From positions 1-34,935 of the forward strand of contig JAFSBW010000073.1 in assembly GCA_017437095.1 (NCBI GenBank): a DNA stretch of 34,935 nt. Reading direction: 5' to 3'. This document shows positions 7,368 to 15,762 of this stretch, in pieces. The notes beneath the pieces are model-generated. The model saw nothing but the letters and a program-made list of their open reading frames with translations, was not told the origin of the DNA and ran no database searches. Numbering within the stretch: position 1 is the stretch's first letter; each line of letters starts with the position of its first letter. Source of the stretch: Oscillospiraceae bacterium. GTDB lineage: Bacteria > Bacillota > Clostridia > Oscillospirales > Oscillospiraceae. The position numbers and the translations under genes were made by a program.

Positions 7368-9139
7368 GTGCTTATGCCTCCTTTCGTAAGCGTCTTTTTC
7401 AGCGCCAGATGGTAAACGGGAGAGAAAGCGATGCCCTCTTCCACAGCGGCGGTGTCATGGTCGCCGCCCATGGTCACCCGGGTAGCAATGTCCGGGATGT
7501 TTGCCCAAGCTTCTGCCTTGCCCTCCAGGCGCTTGCCGTGGTAGGTATAGGCCATGGTTTCCTCGCCTACGCCCAGGGTAACACCGCTCAGATCTGCCTG
7601 GTACTCGGTAGTGCCGAAGCCGCCGGTAAAATACTCTTCCAGGGTGACCTCCTCGCCGCCCAGATCGCTGAGGATATTGCGCTGAGTTTCTACCCGGCCG
7701 GTAACCTCGTCGAAGATGAATACGGACTGGAGGGTAATATCCTTGCCCCCCAAGGTTACGGTTACCGGGTCGGCAGTGATCTTCACGCCGCAATCCAGCC
7801 TTTCGTAGCTGGCCATGGTGCGGCAAAGGCAAAGGTCGGTACTCTCCCCGCGGAAATGGACACGGCAGGATTTGATCGTGCCTGCGCCGGCATAGTGGGT
7901 AAAGTAGCCCGCCCGGTAGTTGATCTGGATCAGGTAGGGGTAGGAAGCATCGTAAACATTTTCCGTGCCGATGCCGGTATGCTGGGGGATGCGGGCGGCA
8001 TAGGGCCGCAGGTCGATCATAGCGCCGCCCTGGTTAAAGTCCAGGCAGGTGCGCAGGGCGGGGCTGGCGTACCAGAAATACTCCTTGCGGCTGCCGTAGA
8101 GGATATCCTTCCACAGAGCGCATTCGCCCCGGCGGTAGTCCGGGTGGGTGGAGCGATAATGGTCAGCATACTCCGCCATGGTAAGATCCAGCAGCTTACC
8201 CTCTTTTTTCAGCTTGCCGTAGTAGGCCATTCCGTCGCGGTAGGATTTTGCCAAAAGCTCATAGGGCGCTTCCCAGCGGCCCCGGCGGTTGAGCCAGCCC
8301 GGGCCTACAAACATCATATTGTAGCTTTGGCCGTTATTATACTTGCCAAGATGGCGATACTGGTCGATAAGGTTATACAGGTATGGGTACTCATACTCGC
8401 CGCTGTCTTGATAGTAGATCATGCCGCGCAGGACATTCTGGGGGTGGGTGCCGAAATTGGAGCCGTTGCCGTCAAAGCAGGCCATAAGATCCCGGGAAAG
8501 ATGGGGGATGGCTACGATGCCGCTGTCATCCTGGGCATCCTGGGCGGGGCAATGGGAATTGACCTTGGAGGGGATCCAGGGGTTCCAGGGGCCGCCGTCC
8601 ATATAGGTGTACCAGGAGTTGTTGCAGGTATGGAAAGCCTTGGGGCCTTCTTCCCAGCAGGTAGCCACGGCGCACTTCACGGATGGGTACTTTTCCTTAA
8701 TATAATTGATGGTATACGCATCCATAAAATAGCTGCCCGTAGACTGGGGGTAGAAGCCGAAGGCCTGGTAGAACTTGCCGAATACATCGTCCACGATCTG
8801 GCGCTTGGTTTCCTCGTCGAACATCCAGATGCAGAAATCCTCCGTCTTGTACTTGGCCTTGAATTCCGGGCAGGGCAAGCCCAGCAGAGAGAGGGCGATC
8901 TCGTCGCCGTAAAGGCGGTGATGCTCCTTGGCCAGGTCGATGACCTCCTGGGAGAAGAGGGATGCGTAGGTAATATGAATGGTAGTTTTCAGGCCGTTTT
9001 GGTGGGCGCAATCCTGCTGGAAGCGGAAAATATCCAGGGATTCATCCCGAACGCCGGAAAGCTTGCCCAAAGCCTTTTCCGCATACTCCGGGGAAAGCTC
9101 CGGCCGGTGGATAATGTTGACAACAAATTGATTGTCCAT
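7340..9139 (-). CDS. Large DUF3863-like putative carbohydrate-active enzyme
   Basis: 599-residue protein starting MDNQFVVNIIHRPELSPEY at 9139, with AAGGAAGA 6 nt upstream; the frame is open further upstream but that DNA is intergenic repeat. No signal peptide, so probably cytoplasmic. Residues about 1-330 look like a (beta/alpha) barrel of the polysaccharide-deacetylase/alpha-mannosidase type (TTIHITYASLFS, YPQSTGSYFMDAYTINYIKEK, many Trp/Tyr/Asp/His). The C-terminal part (about 430-599) looks beta-rich, as in accessory sandwich domains. From memory it resembles Pfam DUF3863/DUF3864 proteins, which lack a tested activity. Placement with galactanases suggests action on galactan- or pectin-derived sugars. 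Function unproven. Confidence 0.82.
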   Translation of the reverse strand: MDNQFVVNIIHRPELSPEYAEKALGKLSGVRDESLDIFRFQQDCAHQNGLKTTIHITYASLFSQEVIDLAKEHHRLYGDEIALSLLGLPCPEFKAKYKTEDFCIWMFDEETKRQIVDDVFGKFYQAFGFYPQSTGSYFMDAYTINYIKEKYPSVKCAVATCWEEGPKAFHTCNNSWYTYMDGGPWNPWIPSKVNSHCPAQDAQDDSGIVAIPHLSRDLMACFDGNGSNFGTHPQNVLRGMIYYQDSGEYEYPYLYNLIDQYRHLGKYNNGQSYNMMFVGPGWLNRRGRWEAPYELLAKSYRDGMAYYGKLKKEGKLLDLTMAEYADHYRSTHPDYRRGECALWKDILYGSRKEYFWYASPALRTCLDFNQGGAMIDLRPYAARIPQHTGIGTENVYDASYPYLIQINYRAGYFTHYAGAGTIKSCRVHFRGESTDLCLCRTMASYERLDCGVKITADPVTVTLGGKDITLQSVFIFDEVTGRVETQRNILSDLGGEEVTLEEYFTGGFGTTEYQADLSGVTLGVGEETMAYTYHGKRLEGKAEAWANIPDIATRVTMGGDHDTAAVEEGIAFSPVYHLALKKTLTKGGISTWLSLEKAN

Positions 9140-9180
9140 AAAAAATCTTCCTTGTTGTTGAATTTTGGAAACATGCCGAG

Positions 9181-9197
9181 GGACGGGAAGCCCGTCC
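9181..9197. repeat. Hairpin module next to AGCCATTCGG motif
   Basis: GGACGGG and CCCGTCC pair perfectly with an AAG loop. It is followed at 9216-9225 by AGCCATTCGG, the short motif also seen at 175-184 and 21651-21660. It lies in the leader of the DUF3863-like gene. Confidence 0.5.
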
Positions 9198-9240
9198 CCT
9201 GCGGTAATCGTTGGAAGCCATTCGGAGGCTGCGCATTTTG

Positions 9241-9462
9241 GCGATATGTCCGCTGACGCAGACGCGATATATTTGCCGAAGGGCAAATGCGATATATTTT
9301 TCCTTCCGAAAAATTCGATATGTCACCTGGCGGTGACGCAGGCGATACAAATCCCCTCTCGCCCCGCAGGGCATATCGCTCCCCAAGGGGGAATATCGCA
9401 GGCGAAGCCTATATCGCAAATCCCCCTGAGGGATTTATATCGCGGGGCAGCATAGCTGCCCC
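9241..9462. repeat. GCGATAT-tagged hairpin array
   Basis: A 222-bp gene-free stretch built from small inverted repeats separated by a 7-bp tag. Forward tags (GCGATAT or one mismatch) start at 9241, 9264, 9289, 9315 and 9342; reverse tags (ATATCGC) start at 9373, 9393, 9411 and 9437. Between them are hairpins such as ATTTGCC/GGCAAAT, ATTTTTC/GAAAAAT, GTCACC/GGTGAC, TCCCC/GGGGA, AGGC/GCCT and AAATCCC/GGGATTT. The last, GGGGCAGC/GCTGCCCC (9444-9462), touches the stop codon of the amylase gene. As five forward tags face four reverse ones, the array is also one large palindrome. Confidence 0.85.
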
Positions 9463-11063
9463 TATTCTACGATGGCGCTGGTTTGGGGGCCAAGGGTGAG
9501 GATGCCGTCTTCAAAACTGGCGCCGGATACGCCCACAAAATCAAGCAGCTGGGTAAAGCCGTAGCTGCCGATATTGTAGGAAACTTCCTCATTGCCGTTG
9601 TTGTGGAAGATGCCCAGGCTTCTCCCCTCATAGCTTACCCGGAAGCCGCCGAAGTTCTTTTGGCCGCAATCGATGGAGGTATAAACGCCTCTTGCGATGG
9701 CGGGGTACTTATGGCGCAGGGCAATAAGCTTCTGATAGTAGCGCAGCATGCTGTTTTCGTCGGCCAGCTGGTCGGCTACGGTGGTCTTTATCTGCTTGCT
9801 GTCGGGGTAGGTGGCGCCGGTAGGACTGTGGACCAGGTCATCATCGCCCCAGAGCATGGCCAGGCGGCGGTTGGCATCGGTATTCTCGCTGCCCCGGGAG
9901 CCACGGATGCCCAGCTCCTCGCCGTAGTAGATGGTAGGCGAGCCGGGCGCCAGCAAATACAGGTTTGCCGCCATGCGCATGCGGTTTTCCGTAGAGAAAG
10001 CGCCGGCGATGCGGTCCATATCGTGGTTGGAAAGGAAGCCCATGACCATGCCATTGGGATTTTGGGCCAAGATGTTCTTCTGCAGGTTTGCTACATAAGC
10101 CGTATACTTGCTGATGGATTGGCCTCTGGCGGCGGAAGCTACTGCGCCTTCGGCGGTGGCCATGGCGAAATTGAAGCAGTTCATAGCGGGGTAATACTCC
10201 AGTATCTCGCTGTCGCCGGACCAGCACTCGCCTACGCAGTAGATATCCGGCTTGATCTGCACCAGCTGGCTGATATACCAATTCCAGAAGGCTACGGAGC
10301 GGTTGGTATCGCCGTAGTGGATGTACTTCACCGCGTCAAAGCGGAAGCCGTCCACCCCCAGCTCCAGATAATACTGGGCCACATCCACAACCGCCTGCTT
10401 TACCGCGGGGTTGTTGAAATTCAGCTCCGGCATATCCCCGGAGAAATTGCACTCATACCAGCAGTCGATACCGGGGGCCAGCTTCTGGTAGCTGATGCCG
10501 CCCTTTTTCTGGGCTGTGGTCACGCAGGAATAGAAATTGTAGTAGGGGTCGGCGGTGTTGCCGTCGATGCGGGCCTGGCGGAAGGCCTGGAACCAGGGGT
10601 GCTGGCGGGAGGTATGGTTGATGGCCAGGTCCAGAATAACGATCATATTCCGCTCATGGCAAGCATCTACCAGCTCCTTCAGGTCCGCTTCCGCGCCGTA
10701 GCGCCAGTCGATGCCGTAATAGTCGGAAGCGTCGTACTTATGGTAGCTGGGAGACTTGAAAATGGGGGAAAGCCAGATGCCCTGCACCCCAAGGTCGCTG
10801 CCGGAATGGATATCGCCGTCGTTGAGGTAATCCAGCCGGTTGATCACGCCCCGCAGATCGCCCACGCCGTCCCGGTTGCTGTCAGAAAAGGAGCAGACGA
10901 AGATCTGGTACATGGTGCGGTAGTTATCGTCAACAGGATCGATCATAGGCTGGGCCGCCTGGGGCGGCGTAGTGTCCTCCGGCTCTTTGGCGGCAGGCTT
11001 GCCGCAGCCGGCGGCGCACAGCAGCACCGCCAGAGCCAGAGCAATGGAAAGTATTCTTTTCAT
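9462..11063 (-). CDS. Cell-surface GH13 alpha-amylase lipoprotein
   Basis: 533-residue secreted alpha-amylase-family enzyme. Signal peptide with lipobox AAGC (lipidated Cys20), a Pro-rich spacer, then the GH13 barrel from about 47. Conserved regions: DLAINH (145-150), GFRFDAVKY with nucleophile Asp243, CVGECW with acid/base Glu279, and FLSNHD with stabiliser Asp348. A short beta-rich C-terminal domain ends the protein. It hydrolyses alpha-1,4-glucan at the cell surface; oligo-1,6-glucosidase activity cannot be excluded. I chose the start at 11063 because GAGGA lies 6 nt upstream and the signal peptide begins there. It begins 12 bp after the upstream galactanase stop, so it is co-transcribed. 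Confidence 0.9.
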   Translation of the reverse strand: MKRILSIALALAVLLCAAGCGKPAAKEPEDTTPPQAAQPMIDPVDDNYRTMYQIFVCSFSDSNRDGVGDLRGVINRLDYLNDGDIHSGSDLGVQGIWLSPIFKSPSYHKYDASDYYGIDWRYGAEADLKELVDACHERNMIVILDLAINHTSRQHPWFQAFRQARIDGNTADPYYNFYSCVTTAQKKGGISYQKLAPGIDCWYECNFSGDMPELNFNNPAVKQAVVDVAQYYLELGVDGFRFDAVKYIHYGDTNRSVAFWNWYISQLVQIKPDIYCVGECWSGDSEILEYYPAMNCFNFAMATAEGAVASAARGQSISKYTAYVANLQKNILAQNPNGMVMGFLSNHDMDRIAGAFSTENRMRMAANLYLLAPGSPTIYYGEELGIRGSRGSENTDANRRLAMLWGDDDLVHSPTGATYPDSKQIKTTVADQLADENSMLRYYQKLIALRHKYPAIARGVYTSIDCGQKNFGGFRVSYEGRSLGIFHNNGNEEVSYNIGSYGFTQLLDFVGVSGASFEDGILTLGPQTSAIVE

Positions 11064-11074
11064 AGATGTCCTCA

Positions 11075-13030
11075 TTATTTCACAGAGTTGAGCATGGCAT
11101 CCTCGATCTTGCCCCAGGCGTTGGGGCCGGAGCATTTCACATAGATGCCCACTACCAGCTCGTCGGAGCCGTTATAGTCGATATTCTCGATGGCGGCGGT
11201 GTGCCAGGCGTTATACTCGGTGATGGTGGTATCCGCCTTGTCGACCGTCTCGCCGTTGCGCTTTACATAGGCGTAGATCTGGGTATTGCCGCCGTCGCCG
11301 CCCATAATGGAGATGGCGTAGCGGTACTTGCCCTGGGGGAGGTTTTCCACCTTTTGCTCCAGGGTAAACTCTACCACATCCGTGCCTGCGCCCCAGAAAT
11401 GGTAGTGCTTAGTGCCGGTAATGGAGTCGGTCACCTTGTCCTCCACATGCAGCTCGTCAAACTTTTTCAGCGCCGTGGCTGTCCAGCCGGTTTCACCCTC
11501 TTCAAAGCTCCAGTTTTGCAGGTAGTTATACTCCACCATGGAGATATAGCACATAGCCTTCATACCGCCGGCAGTACCTTCTACGGTATACTTGGCCGGG
11601 CCGCCGGATTTCATAGCGGCAATGTCCACATCTTCCCACTGAACGCTTAGCGCCTGGCGGGAATTGTCCGACATGATGGCGTTTACGGTTTCCGGCAGGA
11701 TCACATCGCCGTTTAGGTCGCAGATCATGTTGGTATCCTCAATGGCATCGGCCTGAACGGGGATCACATTGCCCTGGCGCAGCAGCTTGAATACCTTCAA
11801 AGCTTCCGTAGCATGGCCCTGGGCATCGAAGAAGGCCTGGTTGTCCACCGCGCAGCCGCCGGGCCATTTGCCGGCATCGTCGGGGTCATATTCCCCGGCA
11901 TAGGGAGTAGCCCAGCCGGAGCCGTGGGTATACCAAAGGGCCTGGTTTTCTTCGTAGCTTGCGCCGCCGGAGGAGATCCAGGTGCCCTCCCAGTAGAATA
12001 CGCCGATGCCGCCGGGGGTATGGGCCACGGTATCCACCACATTGCGCACCAGATTGGCCTGGCCCTGATAAGTAAAGGGATAGTCCTTGACGATGCCGCC
12101 GCCCTCGCCGATGGTATTGCCGTAGAAATCGGTATCCTCGGCAGTAAAGGCGTAGGAGGTTTCCGCCACCATGACCTGCTTGCCGTAGGTATCATGCACC
12201 TTGGTAAGCACCTGGGAGAGGTTTTCCAAGGTGCCGTGCCAGAAGGGGTAGTAGCTGGAAGCGAATACATCGTAATCTACCTGGTAATATTCCAGGTTTT
12301 TGGAGTAGCTTTCGTAGTTGGTCACCTTTTCGGGGTTGGCAAAATGGACAGCTACCAACGCCTCGGGGAAGACCTCCCGGGTAGCCCGGCTGCCGGCGCT
12401 GAAGAGCTGGCAGATGCGCTTCCAGCCGCCTACGGCGGAGCTGCTTTCGCCGCAGAAGCTGCCGTTGGTCTCGTTGCCGATCTGCACCATGCCCACATCT
12501 ACCCCGGCATCCTTCAGCTTCTGCAAAGAATCCTTGGTGTAGTTATACAGAGCCTCTGCCTTGGCATCGATCTTCATCCCCTTCCAGCTTTTGGGCACCA
12601 TCTGCTTGGCAGGGTCAGCCCAAAAATCGCTGTAGTGGAAGTTTACCAGCAGCTTCATGCCATACTGGGTGGCCCGCTTGCCGATGGCGATGGCGGTATC
12701 GATATCGCAGTTGCCGCCGCCGTAGCCGTTGCCATCTTTATCATAAGGATCGTTCCACACCCGCACACGGATGTAGTTGATGCCGTTTTCGGAAAGGATC
12801 TGGAAAACATCCTTTTCCTGACCGTCATGGTCGTAATACTTCACGCCGCCGGCCTCCAGGGCAGGGACGCAGGAAGCGTCCATGCCCAGGATAAAGTCTT
12901 CGGGAAGGTCTTCTACCTTTTGTACATAAAGGCTTTCGGAGCCGGGGGCGTTTTCTTGCCCCTTTTTATCAGCGCCGCAGCCGGTAAGCAGCAGAGCCAT
13001 AAGCAAAATAATGGCAATTCCCTTTTTCAT
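11075..13030 (-). CDS. Cell-surface GH53 galactanase with CBM61-like module
   Basis: 651-residue lipoprotein (lipobox LTGC, Cys18). Residues about 45-405 are a GH53 endo-beta-1,4-galactanase: IRVRVWNDP (87-95), FHYSDFWADP (131-140), IGNETNG with acid/base Glu187 and VAETSYAF with nucleophile Glu290. An Ig-like linker (about 415-500, including the VQWEDVD segment) follows, then a C-terminal beta-sandwich (about 505-651; LQNWSFEEGETGW, HFWG, GKIEDAML) resembling CBM61, a beta-1,4-galactan-binding family often attached to GH53. It cuts pectic galactan outside the cell. It sits between pullulanase and amylase in one operon, so starch and galactan are handled together. Confidence 0.92.
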   Translation of the reverse strand: MKKGIAIILLMALLLTGCGADKKGQENAPGSESLYVQKVEDLPEDFILGMDASCVPALEAGGVKYYDHDGQEKDVFQILSENGINYIRVRVWNDPYDKDGNGYGGGNCDIDTAIAIGKRATQYGMKLLVNFHYSDFWADPAKQMVPKSWKGMKIDAKAEALYNYTKDSLQKLKDAGVDVGMVQIGNETNGSFCGESSSAVGGWKRICQLFSAGSRATREVFPEALVAVHFANPEKVTNYESYSKNLEYYQVDYDVFASSYYPFWHGTLENLSQVLTKVHDTYGKQVMVAETSYAFTAEDTDFYGNTIGEGGGIVKDYPFTYQGQANLVRNVVDTVAHTPGGIGVFYWEGTWISSGGASYEENQALWYTHGSGWATPYAGEYDPDDAGKWPGGCAVDNQAFFDAQGHATEALKVFKLLRQGNVIPVQADAIEDTNMICDLNGDVILPETVNAIMSDNSRQALSVQWEDVDIAAMKSGGPAKYTVEGTAGGMKAMCYISMVEYNYLQNWSFEEGETGWTATALKKFDELHVEDKVTDSITGTKHYHFWGAGTDVVEFTLEQKVENLPQGKYRYAISIMGGDGGNTQIYAYVKRNGETVDKADTTITEYNAWHTAAIENIDYNGSDELVVGIYVKCSGPNAWGKIEDAMLNSVK

Positions 13031-13041
13031 AGGGTCACCTC

Positions 13042-15750
13042 TCAGCCTGCCAGGGCATCGTTAACATAGATACGCACGCCGATGCCGGCTACGTCTACCA
13101 TGCCGCTCTCCTTGCCCAGAACGGTGCCGGCCTGGCTTTCGTCAGCTACCAGGTTCCAGCTTTCTTCCAGAGTATAGGGCAGAGTGGTATTGTGGGGGTT
13201 GATCAGCACCAAAGCCTTGCCGCCCTTGCCATCGTCATACTCTACCACCAGGATGCCGCGGGGGATCTCCTCGGCCTTGACGGTAACGGTGCTGTCGGTA
13301 AAAATGCCGTAAGCCTTGCGCACAGCGATCAGGCCCTGGTAGTAGCGCATGGTATCGTAGGCCATGGTGCCTTCCTTCAGGGCCGCCCAGTCGATGTTGT
13401 TCACTTCGTCGCTGGATTTGTAGCTGTTCTCGTCGCCGCCCTTGGTGCGCAGCATTTCTTCGCCGGCCTGCCAGAAGGGAGTGCCCTTGGCGGTAAGCAG
13501 GATGGCAGCGCCCAGGCGGTTCATGCGGGCTCTCTGGTCGTCGGTGTTGGTGGGGTTGGACAGCAGCAGCTTATCCCAGAGGGTATTGTTATCGTGGGCA
13601 GACATATAGTTGATGACCATGCTGTCGGGCACACGCCAGCCTGCGCCGGGTACGCTGCCGCCCTGGATGCCGAAGATGACCTTGCTCAGGTTTGCCTTGG
13701 AAGCGCCGTTGATATAGCCCTTGGAGGCCTTGTCAAACACGCTGCCCTTCAGGCCGTCGCGCATAGCATCGTTGAACACCGCAATGCCGCCGATGGCATC
13801 GCCGGTGGGGACGATCTTCCCGATGTTGCCCTGGTTGGCCTGGGCGCTGCCGTCGATGGTGGCGCCCATGGTCCAGCCTTCGCCGTAGATCAGGGCGTTG
13901 GGGTTGACGGTATGCACGGCGCTCTCTACTTCCTGCATGGTCTGCAGATCGTGCAGGCCCATCAGGTCGAAACGCAGGCCGTCCAGCTTATATTCGCTTA
14001 CCCAGTAGGCGGTGGACTCTACCATGAACTTGCCGTACATATAGCGCTCGGAAGCGGTATCGTTGCCGCAGCCGCTGGCAGAGGAGTTGGCGCCGGTGGA
14101 GGTGTAGCGGTAGTAGTAATAAGGTACGATCTTGTTGAAGGAGGAGTTGGCATCATAGGTGTGGTTGTAAACGACATCCATAACTACGCCGATGCCGGCA
14201 TCATGGAGCGCCATGACCATCTGCTTATACTCCCGGATGCGCACCTCGCCGTTGTAAGGATCGGTAGAGTAGCTGCCTTCGGGCACATTGTAGTTCTTGG
14301 GATCGTAGCCCCAGTTGAACTCGCTGTCGGGATTGCTTTCGTCTACGGTAGCGTAGTCGTATACCGGCAGCAGGTGTACATGGGTGATGCCCAGCTGCTT
14401 CAGGTAGTCCACACCTACGCTCTGGCCGTGCTCGTTGACAAGGCCGGTTTCGGTAAAGGCCAGATACTTGCCCTTATACTGGGACGAGGCGATCTTGTTG
14501 GAGAAATCACGCACATGAACTTCCCAGATGATGGCATCGGAATAGCTGTCTACGGGGTTTTTCAGAGCGGCGGAATCCCAGCCCTCGGGATCGGTCTTGG
14601 AAAGATCCACTACCATGCCCCGGTCGCCATTGACACCGGCAGCCTTTGCGTAGGGGTCAACTGCTTCCTGGGTGCCGACGCTGGTGGTAACGGTGTAGGT
14701 ATAATAGGTGCCGTGGCCGCAGGCCTCGGTATGGGCCCAAACGCCCTTATCGAGGCGGACCATTTCTACGGTCTTGTAGGCTTCGCCGCCATTGCCTGCG
14801 GTAAAGAGATTGAGAACTACCTTGGAAGCGGTGGGCGCCCATACCTTAAAGGTGGTATTCTCGCCGGAGATCACAGCGCCCAGGTCGTTGCCGTCGTAGT
14901 GGTAATTCTTGGCAAAGTAATCGGTATCAAAAATATCGGTGGGTACAACCGGCTTTTCGCCGTAGCCTTCCAGCACGATGCGGTAATTCTTGGAAAGATC
15001 CAGCTCCTGGGAAACCTCGATATAGCCGGAGGTAGCTTCCTTATTCAGGGTGGACAGCTTGCTGATGGGAATTTCCTTGTCCCCCTCGTAGAGCTTGATC
15101 TGGGAAAGGCTGGTGATCTTGGCGGCGGGATTGATCTGGTACTCGATGCGCTTATTGGATACGATGCCCGCCAGGTTGAATTTCTTAGCCATAATAAGTG
15201 TCTTGCCTCCGTCATTGCTCATGTACTGGAACGCGTCACCGGGCTTCAGGTAGATCTCGGTGAGCTTGCCGTCTACTACGGCGAAACGGTCCTGATCGTA
15301 GTCCTTAGTGGCACTGCCCCAGGAGCTGCCGCCAGGCTCGGAGCAGTTTTTCCGCACGATAAAGCCAACCTCTTCAATGCCCTCCGGCACATCCACGGTG
15401 ACCTTGCCGCCGTACTCGCAGCTTTCAAACAGATAGCCCTTGCCCGCCGCGTCCGGGAACCAGATCCAAATGTCGCACTTGGAAAGGTCTTCCTTGCCGC
15501 TCCAGTAGAACACTACCCGGTTGCAGCCGTCAGGGATCGTGTCGCCGGAGGGCTGGGGAGTGGTTTCGGGAGCGGGGGTGGTAGTGGGCTCGGGGGTAGT
15601 GGTAGGCTCGGGGGTGGTGCAATCGTGATCCACGCCCGTGGTAGGCTCGGGGGTAGTGTCGGAAGGCTTTTGCTCTGCCTTACCGGCGCAGCCCGCAAAA
15701 AGGGTCAGCGCCATCGCCAGCAGTAATACCATAGATATCAGCTTTTTCAT
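13042..15750 (-). CDS. pulA: Cell-surface type I pullulanase lipoprotein
   Basis: 902-residue debranching enzyme. Lipobox FAGC (Cys21), then a Thr/Pro/Glu-rich spacer with repeated TPEPTT (about 28-70), a CBM41-like alpha-glucan-binding domain (about 75-175; VVFYWSG, DIWIWFPD), a pullulanase N2-type region, a CBM48-like domain (about 290-385) and the GH13_14 barrel. The signature YNHTY is present, with nucleophile Asp595 in GLRFDLMG, acid/base Glu624 in YGEGW and stabiliser Asp720 in SAHDNNTLWD. It cleaves alpha-1,6 branches of starch or pullulan at the surface, with the spacer bridging the wall. AAAGGAG lies 7 nt before the ATG; the gene begins 12 bp after the malQ stop. Confidence 0.95.
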   Translation of the reverse strand: MKKLISMVLLLAMALTLFAGCAGKAEQKPSDTTPEPTTGVDHDCTTPEPTTTPEPTTTPAPETTPQPSGDTIPDGCNRVVFYWSGKEDLSKCDIWIWFPDAAGKGYLFESCEYGGKVTVDVPEGIEEVGFIVRKNCSEPGGSSWGSATKDYDQDRFAVVDGKLTEIYLKPGDAFQYMSNDGGKTLIMAKKFNLAGIVSNKRIEYQINPAAKITSLSQIKLYEGDKEIPISKLSTLNKEATSGYIEVSQELDLSKNYRIVLEGYGEKPVVPTDIFDTDYFAKNYHYDGNDLGAVISGENTTFKVWAPTASKVVLNLFTAGNGGEAYKTVEMVRLDKGVWAHTEACGHGTYYTYTVTTSVGTQEAVDPYAKAAGVNGDRGMVVDLSKTDPEGWDSAALKNPVDSYSDAIIWEVHVRDFSNKIASSQYKGKYLAFTETGLVNEHGQSVGVDYLKQLGITHVHLLPVYDYATVDESNPDSEFNWGYDPKNYNVPEGSYSTDPYNGEVRIREYKQMVMALHDAGIGVVMDVVYNHTYDANSSFNKIVPYYYYRYTSTGANSSASGCGNDTASERYMYGKFMVESTAYWVSEYKLDGLRFDLMGLHDLQTMQEVESAVHTVNPNALIYGEGWTMGATIDGSAQANQGNIGKIVPTGDAIGGIAVFNDAMRDGLKGSVFDKASKGYINGASKANLSKVIFGIQGGSVPGAGWRVPDSMVINYMSAHDNNTLWDKLLLSNPTNTDDQRARMNRLGAAILLTAKGTPFWQAGEEMLRTKGGDENSYKSSDEVNNIDWAALKEGTMAYDTMRYYQGLIAVRKAYGIFTDSTVTVKAEEIPRGILVVEYDDGKGGKALVLINPHNTTLPYTLEESWNLVADESQAGTVLGKESGMVDVAGIGVRIYVNDALAG

Positions 15751-15762
15751 AACGGTTCTCCT

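Noticed and set aside
13192-15726. Long plus-strand open frame opposite the pullulanase gene
   Set aside because: The minus strand encodes an intact pullulanase with all catalytic residues; the plus frame has no recognisable domain. The same applies to plus frames opposite the amylase, galactanase and GTPase genes.
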